Part shown: one piece after another, positions 52,305 through 59,943 of the stretch | Position numbering within the stretch: the stretch's first letter is position 1 | Layout of the letters: the number at the start of each line of letters is the position of its first letter | Notes under the pieces: model-generated | The model's input: only the letters and a program-made list of their open reading frames with translations | The model's database searches: none | Told to the model about the DNA's origin: nothing | Assembly: GCA_004555265.1 (NCBI GenBank) | Contig: SFIQ01000003.1 | Coordinates: forward strand, 124,001-188,000 | DNA: 64,000 nucleotides | Origin: Ruminococcus sp. | GTDB taxonomy: Bacteria > Bacillota > Clostridia > Oscillospirales > Acutalibacteraceae | Reading direction: 5' to 3' | Made by a program: the position numbers and the translations under genes

Positions 52305-52380
52305 GATCCACTAGCTCAGTTGGCAGAGCACTTGACTTTTAATCAAGGTGTCCGGAGTTCGAATCTCCGGTGGATCACCA
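52305..52380 (+). tRNA. tRNA-Lys (UUU)
   Basis: The cloverleaf folds with acceptor arms GATCCAC/GTGGATC, D-arm GCTCAGTTGGCAGAGC, anticodon arm CTTGA-CTTTTAA-TCAAG (anticodon TTT) and T-arm CCGGAGTTCGAATCTCCGG. CCA is encoded at 52378-52380. Confidence 0.97.
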
Positions 52381-52385
52381 AAAAG

Positions 52386-52420
52386 GAACAGTCCGACACA
52401 GTCGGGCTGTTCTTTTTTTC
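52386..52420 (+). terminator. Terminator of tRNA-Lys
   Basis: GAACAGTCCGAC/GTCGGGCTGTTC (52386-52397/52401-52412) with T7. Confidence 0.9.
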
Positions 52421-52422
52421 GT

Positions 52423-52631
52423 TGCGGAGATTCGAACTCCATCGTCCATCTTTTGCGTCAGCAAAAGGGACAGATAATTTTTTATTTGCGAAGCAAATCG
52501 ACAAGGCGCAGCCTTGTCGAATCTCCGGTGGATCACCAAAAGAAAACGGATACGCTTTTGCGTGTCCGTTTTCTTTTTTACTTGCAATGCGGAGATTCGA
52601 ACTCCATCGTCCATCTTTTGCGTCAGCAAAA
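52423..52631 (+). repeat. Direct repeats with duplicated tRNA-Lys 3' end
   Basis: A 44-base repeat occurs at 52423-52466 and 52588-52631; it contains GGAGATTCGAACTCC, the reverse complement of the tRNA T-arm. Between the copies, 52517-52541 repeats the last 25 bases of the tRNA-Lys region (52359-52383), including CCA. This copy is preceded by a palindrome ACAAGG/CCTTGT (52501-52516) and followed by its own terminator. The layout looks like partial duplication at a tRNA 3' end or the footprint of an excised element. No intact second tRNA is present. Confidence 0.75.
52541..52580 (+). terminator. Second terminator after the tRNA fragment
   Basis: AGAAAACGGATACGC/GCGTGTCCGTTTTCT (52541-52555/52560-52574) and a T run. 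Confidence 0.85.
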
Positions 52632-52639
52632 TGGCAAAA

Positions 52640-52985
52640 AATTGGGGTTTGTCTATCCAACCGTAGGGGCGGTCGACCTCGGCCGCCCGATTGTCATTCT
52701 GAGCCGACAGGCGAAGAATCTCATCTCGTATATTTTGTGCTATTGGAGATCCTTCGCTTCGCTCAGGATGACAAATTGGGGGTTGTAGTGATAATTATAT
52801 GCGGTAGGGCGGGCGATTCGTGAATCGCCCCTACAACATTTCCGCGCACATCAATTATTCATTTTTTATTATGCATTTGTTCCGGGTCGTCGAGACGCCG
52901 ACCCCTACAAACGGGGCGCCGAGTCGTCGCCCCTTACGCGCGCATTGTATTTTGCCCGTTCCGTTAATACCCCCACAAACCCCAC
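52640..52985. repeat. Interspersed intergenic repeat, copy 3, and flanking units
   Basis: 52640-52780 repeats the block seen at 200-355 (CTATCCAACCGTAGGGGCGG, GTCATTCTGAGCCGACAGGCG, CTTCGCTTCGCTCAGGATGA). GGGCGATTCGTGAATCGCCC (52811-52830) and GTCGAGACGCCGACCCCTAC (52889-52908) are further palindromic units like those at 33290-33500. No gene is seen from 52380 to 53034. Confidence 0.8.
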
Positions 52986-53034
52986 TTTCCATTTTAGCCC
53001 ATTTTTTCCGCAATGCCAAAAGGCAGGCGCTGCA

Positions 53035-53319
53035 CTATTCGCCGTTCGCAAATGGCGCGGCGGGTTCTTCCAGCACGGCGCCGTCTTTCCAAAAAATGCC
53101 GTTGTCTGATTTCACATAGGGCTTCAACGCATTTAAATCCAACTGCAAACAAACAGCCAAACGGCATACCGTCGACAACTGCGGGTCGGCTTTTCCGTGC
53201 TCGATGTTGTAAATGTGGCGCATACTCACATCGACCATACGCGCCAATTCATATTGACTTTTTCCGACGCCGGCTCTCGCCTTGCGCACGGTTTTTCCGA
53301 ATTCATCTTGCAGTGACAT
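53035..53319 (-). CDS. XRE-family helix-turn-helix protein
   Basis: A 94-residue regulator with a Cro/CI-type helix-turn-helix in the first 65 residues (RKARAGVGKSQYELARMVDV, then HIYNIEHGKADPQLSTVCRLA) and a short tail. GGGGGAATA precedes ATG 53319. It lies downstream of the agr locus on the same strand as agrDB; whether it belongs to it is unknown. Confidence 0.88.
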   Translation of the reverse strand: MSLQDEFGKTVRKARAGVGKSQYELARMVDVSMRHIYNIEHGKADPQLSTVCRLAVCLQLDLNALKPYVKSDNGIFWKDGAVLEEPAAPFANGE

Positions 53320-53379
53320 AGGTATTCCCCCTTCATACAGATACCGGTTTCATTTCTGTTTTCCCCCACCGCAAACATC

Positions 53380-53411
53380 AAGAGGTCTGACAAAGCTTTG
53401 TCAGACCTCTT
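53380..53411. terminator. Perfect 32-base palindrome
   Basis: AAGAGGTCTGACAAAG followed by its exact inverse complement; it lies between agrB and the XRE gene, so it may end the agrDB transcript, although the T tract is short. Confidence 0.6.
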
Positions 53412-53538
53412 TCGGCGATTGCGTATTCCCGTGAAGATTTACAGCCGGACACGCCGGCACAATGGTTGCCGAGACAGACAACTCGTTGCCGAAAAAACGC
53501 CGCACCGCAAAAGGCCGTTTCAAACAATACTTTTACCT

Positions 53539-54129
53539 TTATTCGGTTGCTTTCGCGTGCGCTTGGGCGATTTTCCCGTACAGCATTAAGACGCCTTCAA
53601 AACATACGGCAATACCAACCGGGCTATATAGGGAAGCCGCGTTGCCAATTATCCCCCCAATAAAAGCCGCAGTCAGCACGGCCAGGATAACATAAGAAAT
53701 TTTTCGGTATTTTCTTTTTTCCTTTTCGTTTAACCGTTTTTCCGGGGTATCCAAAGGGGCAAGTGCAAGAATCACGCCTGCCGCAACAGCAAAGCAAATG
53801 CCGTAAGGCACCCGCAACGCGTTTTTCATGGAAAGCCGAATCAGCACAATGCACAGCAATAAGGAAACCGAGGAGAAAAACAGACATCTTCCCTCTGTTT
53901 TGGCATGATGCCCGCCGGCAAACTGCCGAATCACGAGATAAGACACAAAGAAAAGGAAACTTTCCAACCCGATACCGCAAATCAGCCCGGCTGTCAAAGA
54001 CAGGCAAAAATAATACAGCACGGAAAGCAGTATGAAAAAGCCATAAACATACAGCTCGCGTTCCGCCGCATCCACCGTATTGTGACGGATGAGGTAGGAC
54101 ACGAGCCGCTGTGATAAATTACTTATCAT
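53539..54129 (-). CDS. agrB: AgrB-like peptide-processing membrane endopeptidase
   Basis: A 196-residue membrane protein with about six hydrophobic segments and the AgrB active site RQFAGGHHAKT...RC, giving the catalytic His near residue 77 and Cys about eight residues later. AgrB trims the AgrD precursor and forms the thiolactone ring. ATG 54129 lies inside the end of agrD (11-base overlap), so translation is coupled. Confidence 0.9.
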   Translation of the reverse strand: MISNLSQRLVSYLIRHNTVDAAERELYVYGFFILLSVLYYFCLSLTAGLICGIGLESFLFFVSYLVIRQFAGGHHAKTEGRCLFFSSVSLLLCIVLIRLSMKNALRVPYGICFAVAAGVILALAPLDTPEKRLNEKEKRKYRKISYVILAVLTAAFIGGIIGNAASLYSPVGIAVCFEGVLMLYGKIAQAHAKATE

Positions 54130-54280
54130 TTTCGACTTTGCTGAACTTCTTGAGCGCCGCCGGTGCCTTCGGCTGATAAATGCCGACGCAAGTCGTCTGG
54201 TTGGCATCGCGCTTCAACATTTCGGTCGCCGCCGATTTCACGCCTTGAAGAACAACAGCCTTTACGCGTTTACCTTTCAT
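54119..54280 (-). CDS. agrD: AgrD-like cyclic lactone autoinducer precursor
   Basis: A 53-residue peptide with an amphipathic N terminus (MKGKRVKAVVLQGVKSAATE), the core NQTTCVGIY and the conserved tail QPKAPAALKKF. The C-V-G-I-Y segment fits a five-residue thiolactone ring closing on Cys31. GGAGAG precedes ATG 54280. The gene is too short to be noticed by length alone. It is encoded directly ahead of agrB on the minus strand and is divergent from the kinase and regulator genes. Confidence 0.88.
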   Translation of the reverse strand: MKGKRVKAVVLQGVKSAATEMLKRDANQTTCVGIYQPKAPAALKKFSKVENDK

Positions 54281-54471
54281 TACAGTCTCTCCTTCCTGTT
54301 ATTTTTAACCCGTTTGACACCTTCATTTTATTTCTTATTTCGCAAAAAAGCAATGCAAAATGCAGTTTCGTCTTTTTTCGATACAAAAAAGCAATTATTC
54401 AAAATTAAATTGAATTTTTAAAAATGTATTTACTTTTTTTGCTGTTTTATCGCATTTTCGACGAAATGTTA

Positions 54472-54500
54472 TTTACTATTCGCCGCCAAAGTGTTACGAT
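54472..54500 (+). promoter_or_regulatory. Promoter of xre-agrA-agrC
   Basis: TTTACT (54472-54477), 17 bases, TACGAT (54495-54500). The AT-rich space 54281-54471 also has the direct repeat AAAAAAGCAAT (near 54344 and 54384); the agrDB promoter must lie there but is not clear. Confidence 0.6.
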
Positions 54501-54521
54501 ACAAACAGAGGTGTACGCAAT

Positions 54522-54878
54522 ATGGAAACAATCAGTGAGGAAAGCGCAAAACAAACCATCGGCTTACGGATTATGCAACGGCGCAAACAAGTCGGTATGA
54601 AGCAAAAGGAGCTTGCAGAGGCGCTCGACTTGACGGTCAACCAAGTTTCAAACATCGAAAACGGCGTCAGCTTTCCGCGAATGGGCAGCTTTTTAAAAAT
54701 CTGCTCGGTACTGCAAGCGTCTCCCGACTACTTTCTGTCGGGCACAATTCATCACAATATTTCGGAAAATATTTGCGATATGCTGTCGCTTTGCTCTGTG
54801 GAAGAACAGCAAATCATTTGGTTACTTTTAGACACATTTTTACATCGAAACAGCAAAAAAGATTTGGAAAAACAGTAA
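54522..54878 (+). CDS. XRE-family helix-turn-helix regulator
   Basis: A 118-residue protein with an N-terminal helix-turn-helix (about 13-68; QRRKQVGMKQKELAEALDL, then VSNIENGVSFPRMGSFLKIC) and a helical C-terminal region (about 75-118). It is encoded 60 bases upstream of the agrA-like gene on the same strand and probably in the same transcript, so it may control the divergent agrDB promoter. Confidence 0.88.
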   Translation: METISEESAKQTIGLRIMQRRKQVGMKQKELAEALDLTVNQVSNIENGVSFPRMGSFLKICSVLQASPDYFLSGTIHHNISENICDMLSLCSVEEQQIIWLLLDTFLHRNSKKDLEKQ

Positions 54879-54938
54879 ATTTATGCTATACTGATTATAT
54901 ACGTTATTCCGTTGCTCGATTTTCAGGGAGGAATTACC

Positions 54939-55640
54939 ATAAAAATTTTGATTTGTGATGATGACAAATCGTATATTGCCGACATTCAAAAGCACATAGA
55001 GTTCTTTATGGAGGGGAAGAACATTTCGGTGCAGTACGACATTTACGATTCCGGCGAGCCGCTGTTGACTTCAACCGAATCCTATGATATGGCGTTTTTA
55101 GATGTTGAAATTAACGGTATCAACGGTATTGACATCGGGAAGGTTTTAAAGAAAAACAATGAAAACATCGTTCTGTTTATTGTCACCGCGTATGACAAAT
55201 ACTTGGATGACGCGTTGGATTTGAATGTACTGCGGTTTTTGCAAAAGCCCATCAATAGCCAACGGTTTTATGCGGGGCTCAGCCAAGCCATACAGCGGAT
55301 TGATAACAGCACGGTGGAGGTATTGGTGCGCGGCGGCGACGAAAGCATTGTCACGGTGCCGATTCAGGATATTCTGTATGTGGAAATTGTGGACCGCAAA
55401 ACCAAGGTGGTGACCAAAAACCAAAGCTATCTTTCCAAACAGAATATCAAATTTTGGCAAGAACGGTTAATTGCGTCTTTCTTTTACCAAACGCACAAAA
55501 GTTTTATTGTCAATTTGAAATATGTCACCAGCTTCCATCGGGATTCGGTGCAAATGCAAAACGGCGATACGGTTCCCGTGGCCTTTCGCAAGCAAGCCCA
55601 ATTCCAAAGATATTTCATAGACTATTTCAGCCGAAATTAG
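54939..55640 (+). CDS. agrA: AgrA-like LytTR response regulator, apparent AUA start
   Basis: A 233-residue regulator with a receiver domain (KILICDDD, Asp55 in AFLDVEI, Lys in LQKPI) and a C-terminal LytTR DNA-binding domain (about 130-233; DILYVEIVDRKTKVV, THKSFIVNLKYV). A strong GGGAGG ends seven bases before ATA at 54939, where the receiver sequence begins MKILICDDD; no ATG, GTG or TTG is well placed. TTG 54912 is upstream of the site and TTG 54948 is 16 bases away. An AUA start, or a mutated ATG, is therefore likely. Confidence 0.88.
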   Translation: MKILICDDDKSYIADIQKHIEFFMEGKNISVQYDIYDSGEPLLTSTESYDMAFLDVEINGINGIDIGKVLKKNNENIVLFIVTAYDKYLDDALDLNVLRFLQKPINSQRFYAGLSQAIQRIDNSTVEVLVRGGDESIVTVPIQDILYVEIVDRKTKVVTKNQSYLSKQNIKFWQERLIASFFYQTHKSFIVNLKYVTSFHRDSVQMQNGDTVPVAFRKQAQFQRYFIDYFSRN

Positions 55641-55665
55641 TGCGGCAAACACGGAGGGGAAAGCC

Positions 55666-56982
55666 TTGTATACAATTTTAAATGCGGCAGTATATGTTGC
55701 GGAGCTACTGATTGTTTACACCTATATCTCCGACATTTTCACAAGAAAATATCAACCGGCTGTCACACTGCTCATCGGGTGCGCACTGTTTACAGTGCCG
55801 TTTATTGCCAATGAGCTGTGGAACAATTCTGTCATAAACATTGTACTGTTTTTTATGGCAACTGTCATTTTTTTGACACTAACCTATAAAATTCACCTGT
55901 CGCACGCAATGCTGCACGGGTTGGTTTTAACCTGCATTATGTTGGCGACGGAGCTGATCTGTTTTTATACCGTTTCAAAGGTCTTTGACAGCGGCTCCTT
56001 TTACGCCTACCGAGACAGCTCAGAGGTGTATATGTTAGACGCTGTCACCAGTAAAATTCTGTTTTTGCTGGTTTGTAAAATATGCAGCCGTTTTAAAGCG
56101 GCGAAAAAAGCGGCGTATCACAAGTTGCCCGCCTCTTATTTTGTGTATGTCACATCCTCTTTGGCGCTCACCATCTGTTTGATTATCGTGAACGGCATTT
56201 ACGCCTTTCACCACGCGTTTCAAACCTTGATGGTGGTATTGGCGGTAACGCTGCTGTTCAGTATGATTTTTATTTTTATTTCTTACGAACAGGCCGCCGT
56301 CCGCAATGAGGAGCTGGCAGAGTTGCGCGCTGAAGGACAAATTCAAAAGATTGATGAAAAATACTATCAAATCCTGAAACAGCAAAACGAAAATCTGCAA
56401 ACCTTTGCGCACGATGTCAAGCACCATCTTTCCACCATCAGCAGCCTGTCGGACGATGCGCAAATTCAGCAATATGTCCATTCGATTTATCAGGATTTGG
56501 AACATTACACGGTCATCGGCAAAACCAAAAATAAAACGCTGGACATTATTATCAGCGAATACCAAGCGCTTTGCGCGCTGAAGCACCTCACCTTTGAAAC
56601 CCAAATCCGCACCGCAAATCTGCATTTTATGGAAGCGGCTAAGTTGACGGCGTTGCTGACCAATTTGCTGGACAATGCCGTGGAGGCCGCCGAAAAATGC
56701 AAGGACGGCAAAATTTATTTATCTATTAACCGCTCCGACCATTTTGATGTTTTGACCTGCATAAACAGTTGCTGTGTGCGCCCCGAATGTCACGGTTCGG
56801 GCTTTAAAACCACAAAATTGGATAAAAAACTGCACGGCTACGGCACCAAAAGCATTGCAAAAATCGTAAAGCTCTACCATGGCGTGATGCACCATCAATA
56901 TGACGAAGCACAAGGCACCTTTAAGGTGACCATTCTGTTTCCGCAGGAAATCGAGACCCAAACGGAATCGCACTCGGCGTAG
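55666..56982 (+). CDS. agrC: AgrC-like sensor histidine kinase (GHKL family)
   Basis: A 438-residue kinase with six membrane segments (about 1-210), a coiled linker, the H box AHDVKHHL (His249) and an HATPase domain with NLLDNAVEA near 335 and HGYGTKSI near 400. This is the layout of AgrC-type receptors for cyclic peptides. The start is TTG 55666, six bases after GGAGGGG. It follows agrA by 25 bases. Confidence 0.9.
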   Translation: MYTILNAAVYVAELLIVYTYISDIFTRKYQPAVTLLIGCALFTVPFIANELWNNSVINIVLFFMATVIFLTLTYKIHLSHAMLHGLVLTCIMLATELICFYTVSKVFDSGSFYAYRDSSEVYMLDAVTSKILFLLVCKICSRFKAAKKAAYHKLPASYFVYVTSSLALTICLIIVNGIYAFHHAFQTLMVVLAVTLLFSMIFIFISYEQAAVRNEELAELRAEGQIQKIDEKYYQILKQQNENLQTFAHDVKHHLSTISSLSDDAQIQQYVHSIYQDLEHYTVIGKTKNKTLDIIISEYQALCALKHLTFETQIRTANLHFMEAAKLTALLTNLLDNAVEAAEKCKDGKIYLSINRSDHFDVLTCINSCCVRPECHGSGFKTTKLDKKLHGYGTKSIAKIVKLYHGVMHHQYDEAQGTFKVTILFPQEIETQTESHSA

Positions 56983-57001
56983 CGTTTGCAGTCTTTTTAT
57001 A

Positions 57002-57077
57002 TGGTGGAGACGGTCGGGATCGAACCGATGACCTCCACACTGCCAGTGTGGCGCTCTCCCAGCTGAGCTACGCCCCC
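57002..57077 (-). tRNA. tRNA-Ala (GGC)
   Basis: Minus strand: acceptor GGGGGCG pairs with CGTCTCC (two G-U), D-arm GCTCAGCTGGGAGAGC, anticodon arm CCACA-CTGGCAG-TGTGG (anticodon GGC) and T-arm GGTTCGATCC. CCA is encoded at 57002-57004. The gap 57078-57315 holds no gene; a TG-extended TATACT lies at 57278-57283. Confidence 0.97.
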
Positions 57078-57315
57078 ATATATGCAATTTTCCTCGCGGC
57101 AACCGTGCCGCACGTTTGCGTAGGCTATTATAGCATATCCTTTTTCGTTTCGCAAGCATTTTTCAGAAAATTTTTTGCGTTGTTTTCTCTTGTGCATTTC
57201 GCATAATCTTTTCTTTGAAAAATTGTCGGATAGTCCGAAATTCGCCCGCCGCCCTACCGTTTTGGCATAAAATATGCTATACTTTTAAAAATTCTTTTTT
57301 CAAAGAGGCGTTTTT

Positions 57316-58320
57316 ATGGAATTTTTAACCAATGAATTCACCTATCCCTCCGCTTCGGGGCTTTGCGATATATTCGCCCAAAGCGCCGCACCCGCCGATT
57401 TCGGTGCGGTGAAAGGCGTGGTGCAAATTGCCCACGGTATGGCGGAGTATTCCAACCGTTACGCCCGTTTCGCCATGGAACTTTGCAAACGCGGCTATGC
57501 GGTCTATATCAACGACCATTTGGGGCACGGCTGTTCCGTGGGGAACGAGGAAGAACGCGGCTATTTCGGCGAGGACGGCGCCAACAGTCTTGTGGAAGAT
57601 ATGAAACAACTGACCGACATAGCGCGGCAGGAATACCCCAATCTCCCCGTATATCTGTTCGGCCACAGTATGGGCTCGTTTTTGGCGCGCAAATACACCG
57701 CCAAATACGGGCACACCTTGGACGGCGTGATTTACTGTGGGACAAGCGGTGCAAACCCCGCAGCAGGTATGGGTATCGCGCTTGTCAACTATATGATTAA
57801 ACGCGAGGGCGTGCTGTACCGTTCCGCCTTTGTGGACAATATGGCGTTCGGCACTTACAATAAAAAGACCGCAAAAAACACCAAATTCGACTGGCTTTCG
57901 CGTGACGAAAAAGAAGTCAACAAATATATTGAGGACGACAACTGCGGTTTTTTATTCACCTTAGGGGGTTTTAAAACGCTGTTTTCGCTGTTGAAAGAGA
58001 TTTCCGGAAAGGTTTGGTACAACACCGTGCCCGCCGATTTGCAGATTTTGCTGATTGCAGGCGACAAAGACCCCGTCGGCGAATACGGCAAGGGTGTGAC
58101 GGAGGTTTACAAAACCTTGCGCAAAACCGGCCACACCAACACCGTGATGAAACTGTATCCCGAAGCACGCCACGAGTTGCTCAACGAATTAAACCGCGAA
58201 GAGGTCACCGTGGATATTCTGCGCTGGTTGGACGCACGCACCGAAAGTGCGGCGAACGACGCCCCCGCACCCACCGACGAAACGGCAGACTCCGACGCCG
58301 AAATCGGTGACAAAGCCTGA
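57316..58320 (+). CDS. Alpha/beta hydrolase (monoacylglycerol lipase-like)
   Basis: A 334-residue serine hydrolase of the lysophospholipase/S33 type: QIAHGMAEYSNRYARFA near 40, NDHLGHG near 75, the nucleophile elbow GHSMGS near 120, an Asp in AGDKDPVGEYG near 258 and a His in EARHELLNE near 285. It should cleave monoglycerides or similar esters. The C-terminal 25 residues are Asp/Glu/Ala/Thr-rich. GAGGCG precedes the ATG. Confidence 0.92.
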   Translation: MEFLTNEFTYPSASGLCDIFAQSAAPADFGAVKGVVQIAHGMAEYSNRYARFAMELCKRGYAVYINDHLGHGCSVGNEEERGYFGEDGANSLVEDMKQLTDIARQEYPNLPVYLFGHSMGSFLARKYTAKYGHTLDGVIYCGTSGANPAAGMGIALVNYMIKREGVLYRSAFVDNMAFGTYNKKTAKNTKFDWLSRDEKEVNKYIEDDNCGFLFTLGGFKTLFSLLKEISGKVWYNTVPADLQILLIAGDKDPVGEYGKGVTEVYKTLRKTGHTNTVMKLYPEARHELLNELNREEVTVDILRWLDARTESAANDAPAPTDETADSDAEIGDKA

Positions 58321-58409
58321 TGTGCTGTTGTCAAAATTCACAAAGCAAGGGTGCAAAATCCGTTTAACTTGTCAATCTCTCCAATCTTGAAAAATCATAG
58401 GATTTTCCC

Positions 58410-58438
58410 TTGATTTTCTTTGTCAAAAAAAGTAGAAT
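58410..58438 (+). promoter_or_regulatory. Promoter upstream of the pur leader
   Basis: TTGATT (58410-58415), 17 bases, TAGAAT (58433-58438). It is the nearest promoter to purE. Confidence 0.75.
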
Positions 58439-58472
58439 AGCAATGTGATTTTTACTGACGGAGGTATCGGCT

Positions 58473-58604
58473 GTGCTGAATTTGTGCACGAACGGGCATA
58501 ACAATTTCATCAGCCGAATGCTTACGGCGGGGTTGTGCGAATTCTACGAACGAGTTGCGCAAAAAATGAAATACACAAACAAAATCTGTCTGTCTGCGGC
58601 GTAG
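58473..58604 (+). CDS. Short leader ORF upstream of purE
   Basis: A 43-residue open frame starting at GTG, eight bases after GGAGG, with three cysteines and the segment ISRMLTAGLCEFYERVAQKM. Its TAG stop forms the last bases of the left arm of an intrinsic terminator. No family is recognised. It may be a regulatory leader peptide, or a small protein whose terminator doubles as an attenuator for the pur operon. Confidence 0.55.
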   Translation: MLNLCTNGHNNFISRMLTAGLCEFYERVAQKMKYTNKICLSAA

Positions 58605-58631
58605 TGTAACCTACGCCGTTTTGTGTTTTTT
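58597..58631 (+). terminator. Attenuator-like terminator before purE
   Basis: CGGCGTAG (58597-58604) pairs with CTACGCCG (58611-58618) and is followed by TTTTGTGTTTTTTT. Only 38 bases separate the stem from the purE ATG and no promoter is visible there. Confidence 0.85.
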
Positions 58632-58656
58632 TAAAGCATTTTGTGAGGTAAGATGT

Positions 58657-59148
58657 ATGAAAAAAGTAGCCATTATTATGGGGTCGGACAGCGACCTGCC
58701 GATTGCCGAAAAGGCGGCGGCACAATTAAAGGAATTGGATATTCCGTTTGAGGTGCATGTGATGTCCGCGCACCGCACACCCGACGAGGCCGGCAATTTT
58801 GCAAAACAGGCAAAAGCAAACGGCTTCGGCGTGCTCATTTCGATTGCCGGTATGGCGGCGCACTTGGGCGGCGTTTTGGCGGCAAACACCACCTTGCCGA
58901 TTATCGGCGTGCCGGGCAAATCTTCGTTTGAAGGCTTAGACGCGTTGCTTGCCACCGTGCAGATGCCGTCGGGCATTCCCGTGGCGACCGTCGCCGTAAA
59001 CGGCTCGAAAAATGCGGCAATTTTAGCCGCGCAAATGCTCGCCCTCTCCGACAGCGAATTGGACGACAAACTCGTCAAAATGCGTGCAGATATGGCAGAC
59101 GAAGTCCGCGCAAAAGATGCAAAGATTTCGGCGCAGTTTGCACAGTAA
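58657..59148 (+). CDS. purE: N5-carboxyaminoimidazole ribonucleotide mutase
   Basis: A 163-residue class I PurE: VAIIMGSDSDLPIAEKAA at the start, VMSAHRTPDEA near 40, ISIAGMAAHLGGVLAANT near 65 and GVPGKSSFEGLDALLATVQMPSG in part near 90. It moves the carboxyl group in purine synthesis (N5-CAIR to CAIR). GAGGT precedes ATG 58657. First gene of the pur operon. Confidence 0.95.
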   Translation: MKKVAIIMGSDSDLPIAEKAAAQLKELDIPFEVHVMSAHRTPDEAGNFAKQAKANGFGVLISIAGMAAHLGGVLAANTTLPIIGVPGKSSFEGLDALLATVQMPSGIPVATVAVNGSKNAAILAAQMLALSDSELDDKLVKMRADMADEVRAKDAKISAQFAQ

Positions 59149-59199
59149 ATCCATTCAAAAGCAAAATGAAGAATATTAGAATAAAAGGAGTTCAGTAAA

Positions 59200-59910
59200 A
59201 TGGAAAAGTTAGAACAGCTTTATGAAGGCAAAGCCAAAAAGGTCTTTAAAACCGACGACCCCGAACTGTTAATTGTGGATTACAAAGATGACGCCACCGC
59301 CTTTAACGGCGAGAAAAAAGGCACGATTATGGGCAAAGGCGTGGTCAACAACCGTATGACCAACCATGTATTTGCAAAGTTGGAAGAAGCGGGCGTGCCC
59401 ACACACCTCGTCCAAGAACTGTCCGACCGTGAAACCTTGGTAAAAAAGGTTTCGATTGTCCCGTTGGAAGTCATTGTCCGCAATGTGGCGGCAGGCAGTT
59501 TCTCCAAGCGCATGGGCGTCGCAGAAGGCACAGAGCTGCTCTGCCCGATTTTGGAATTCAGCTATAAAAACGACGACCTCGGCGACCCGTTCATCAATGA
59601 CGATTACGCGCTCGCTTTGGGGCTTGCCACACAGGAAGAAATTGACACCATCAAAGCCTACACCCGCAAGGTCAACGAATTCTTGAAAGGCTATTTCCTT
59701 GCGGCGGGTATGAAACTCATCGACTTCAAAATCGAATTCGGTAAAACGAGCGACGGTACCATTATTCTTGCCGACGAAATCTCGCCCGACACCTGCCGTT
59801 TGTGGGATGTCCACACCAACGAAAAACTCGACAAAGACCGTTTCCGCCGCGATATGGGGAATGTCGAAGAAGCCTACAACGAAGTGTTCAAGCGCCTCGG
59901 ACTTGCGTAA
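59200..59910 (+). CDS. purC: Phosphoribosylaminoimidazole-succinocarboxamide synthase
   Basis: A 236-residue SAICAR synthetase: LYEGKAKKVFKTDD near 7, DYKDDATAFNGEKKG near 28, VRNVAAGSFSKRMGV near 92 and ILADEISPDTCRLWD near 187. It joins CAIR and aspartate. An AAGGAG site lies upstream. Confidence 0.96.
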   Translation: MEKLEQLYEGKAKKVFKTDDPELLIVDYKDDATAFNGEKKGTIMGKGVVNNRMTNHVFAKLEEAGVPTHLVQELSDRETLVKKVSIVPLEVIVRNVAAGSFSKRMGVAEGTELLCPILEFSYKNDDLGDPFINDDYALALGLATQEEIDTIKAYTRKVNEFLKGYFLAAGMKLIDFKIEFGKTSDGTIILADEISPDTCRLWDVHTNEKLDKDRFRRDMGNVEEAYNEVFKRLGLA

Positions 59911-59943
59911 GAAAACGGGAATCTGATTACAAAGAGGTATACT

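Noticed and set aside
52343..52788. Open frames across the tRNA-Lys and downstream repeats
   Set aside because: They translate tRNA sequence and repeats; repeated phrases such as RRFELRTP arise from the T-arm, not from protein selection.
54281..54521. LytTR (AgrA) binding repeats in the agr intergenic region
   Set aside because: AATGTTA- and AGTGTTA-like words occur, but spacing and match are too weak to call.
58320..58660. A purine, PRPP or guanidine riboswitch before purE
   Set aside because: None of the conserved core sequences I know for these aptamers is present; only the leader ORF and terminator are seen.
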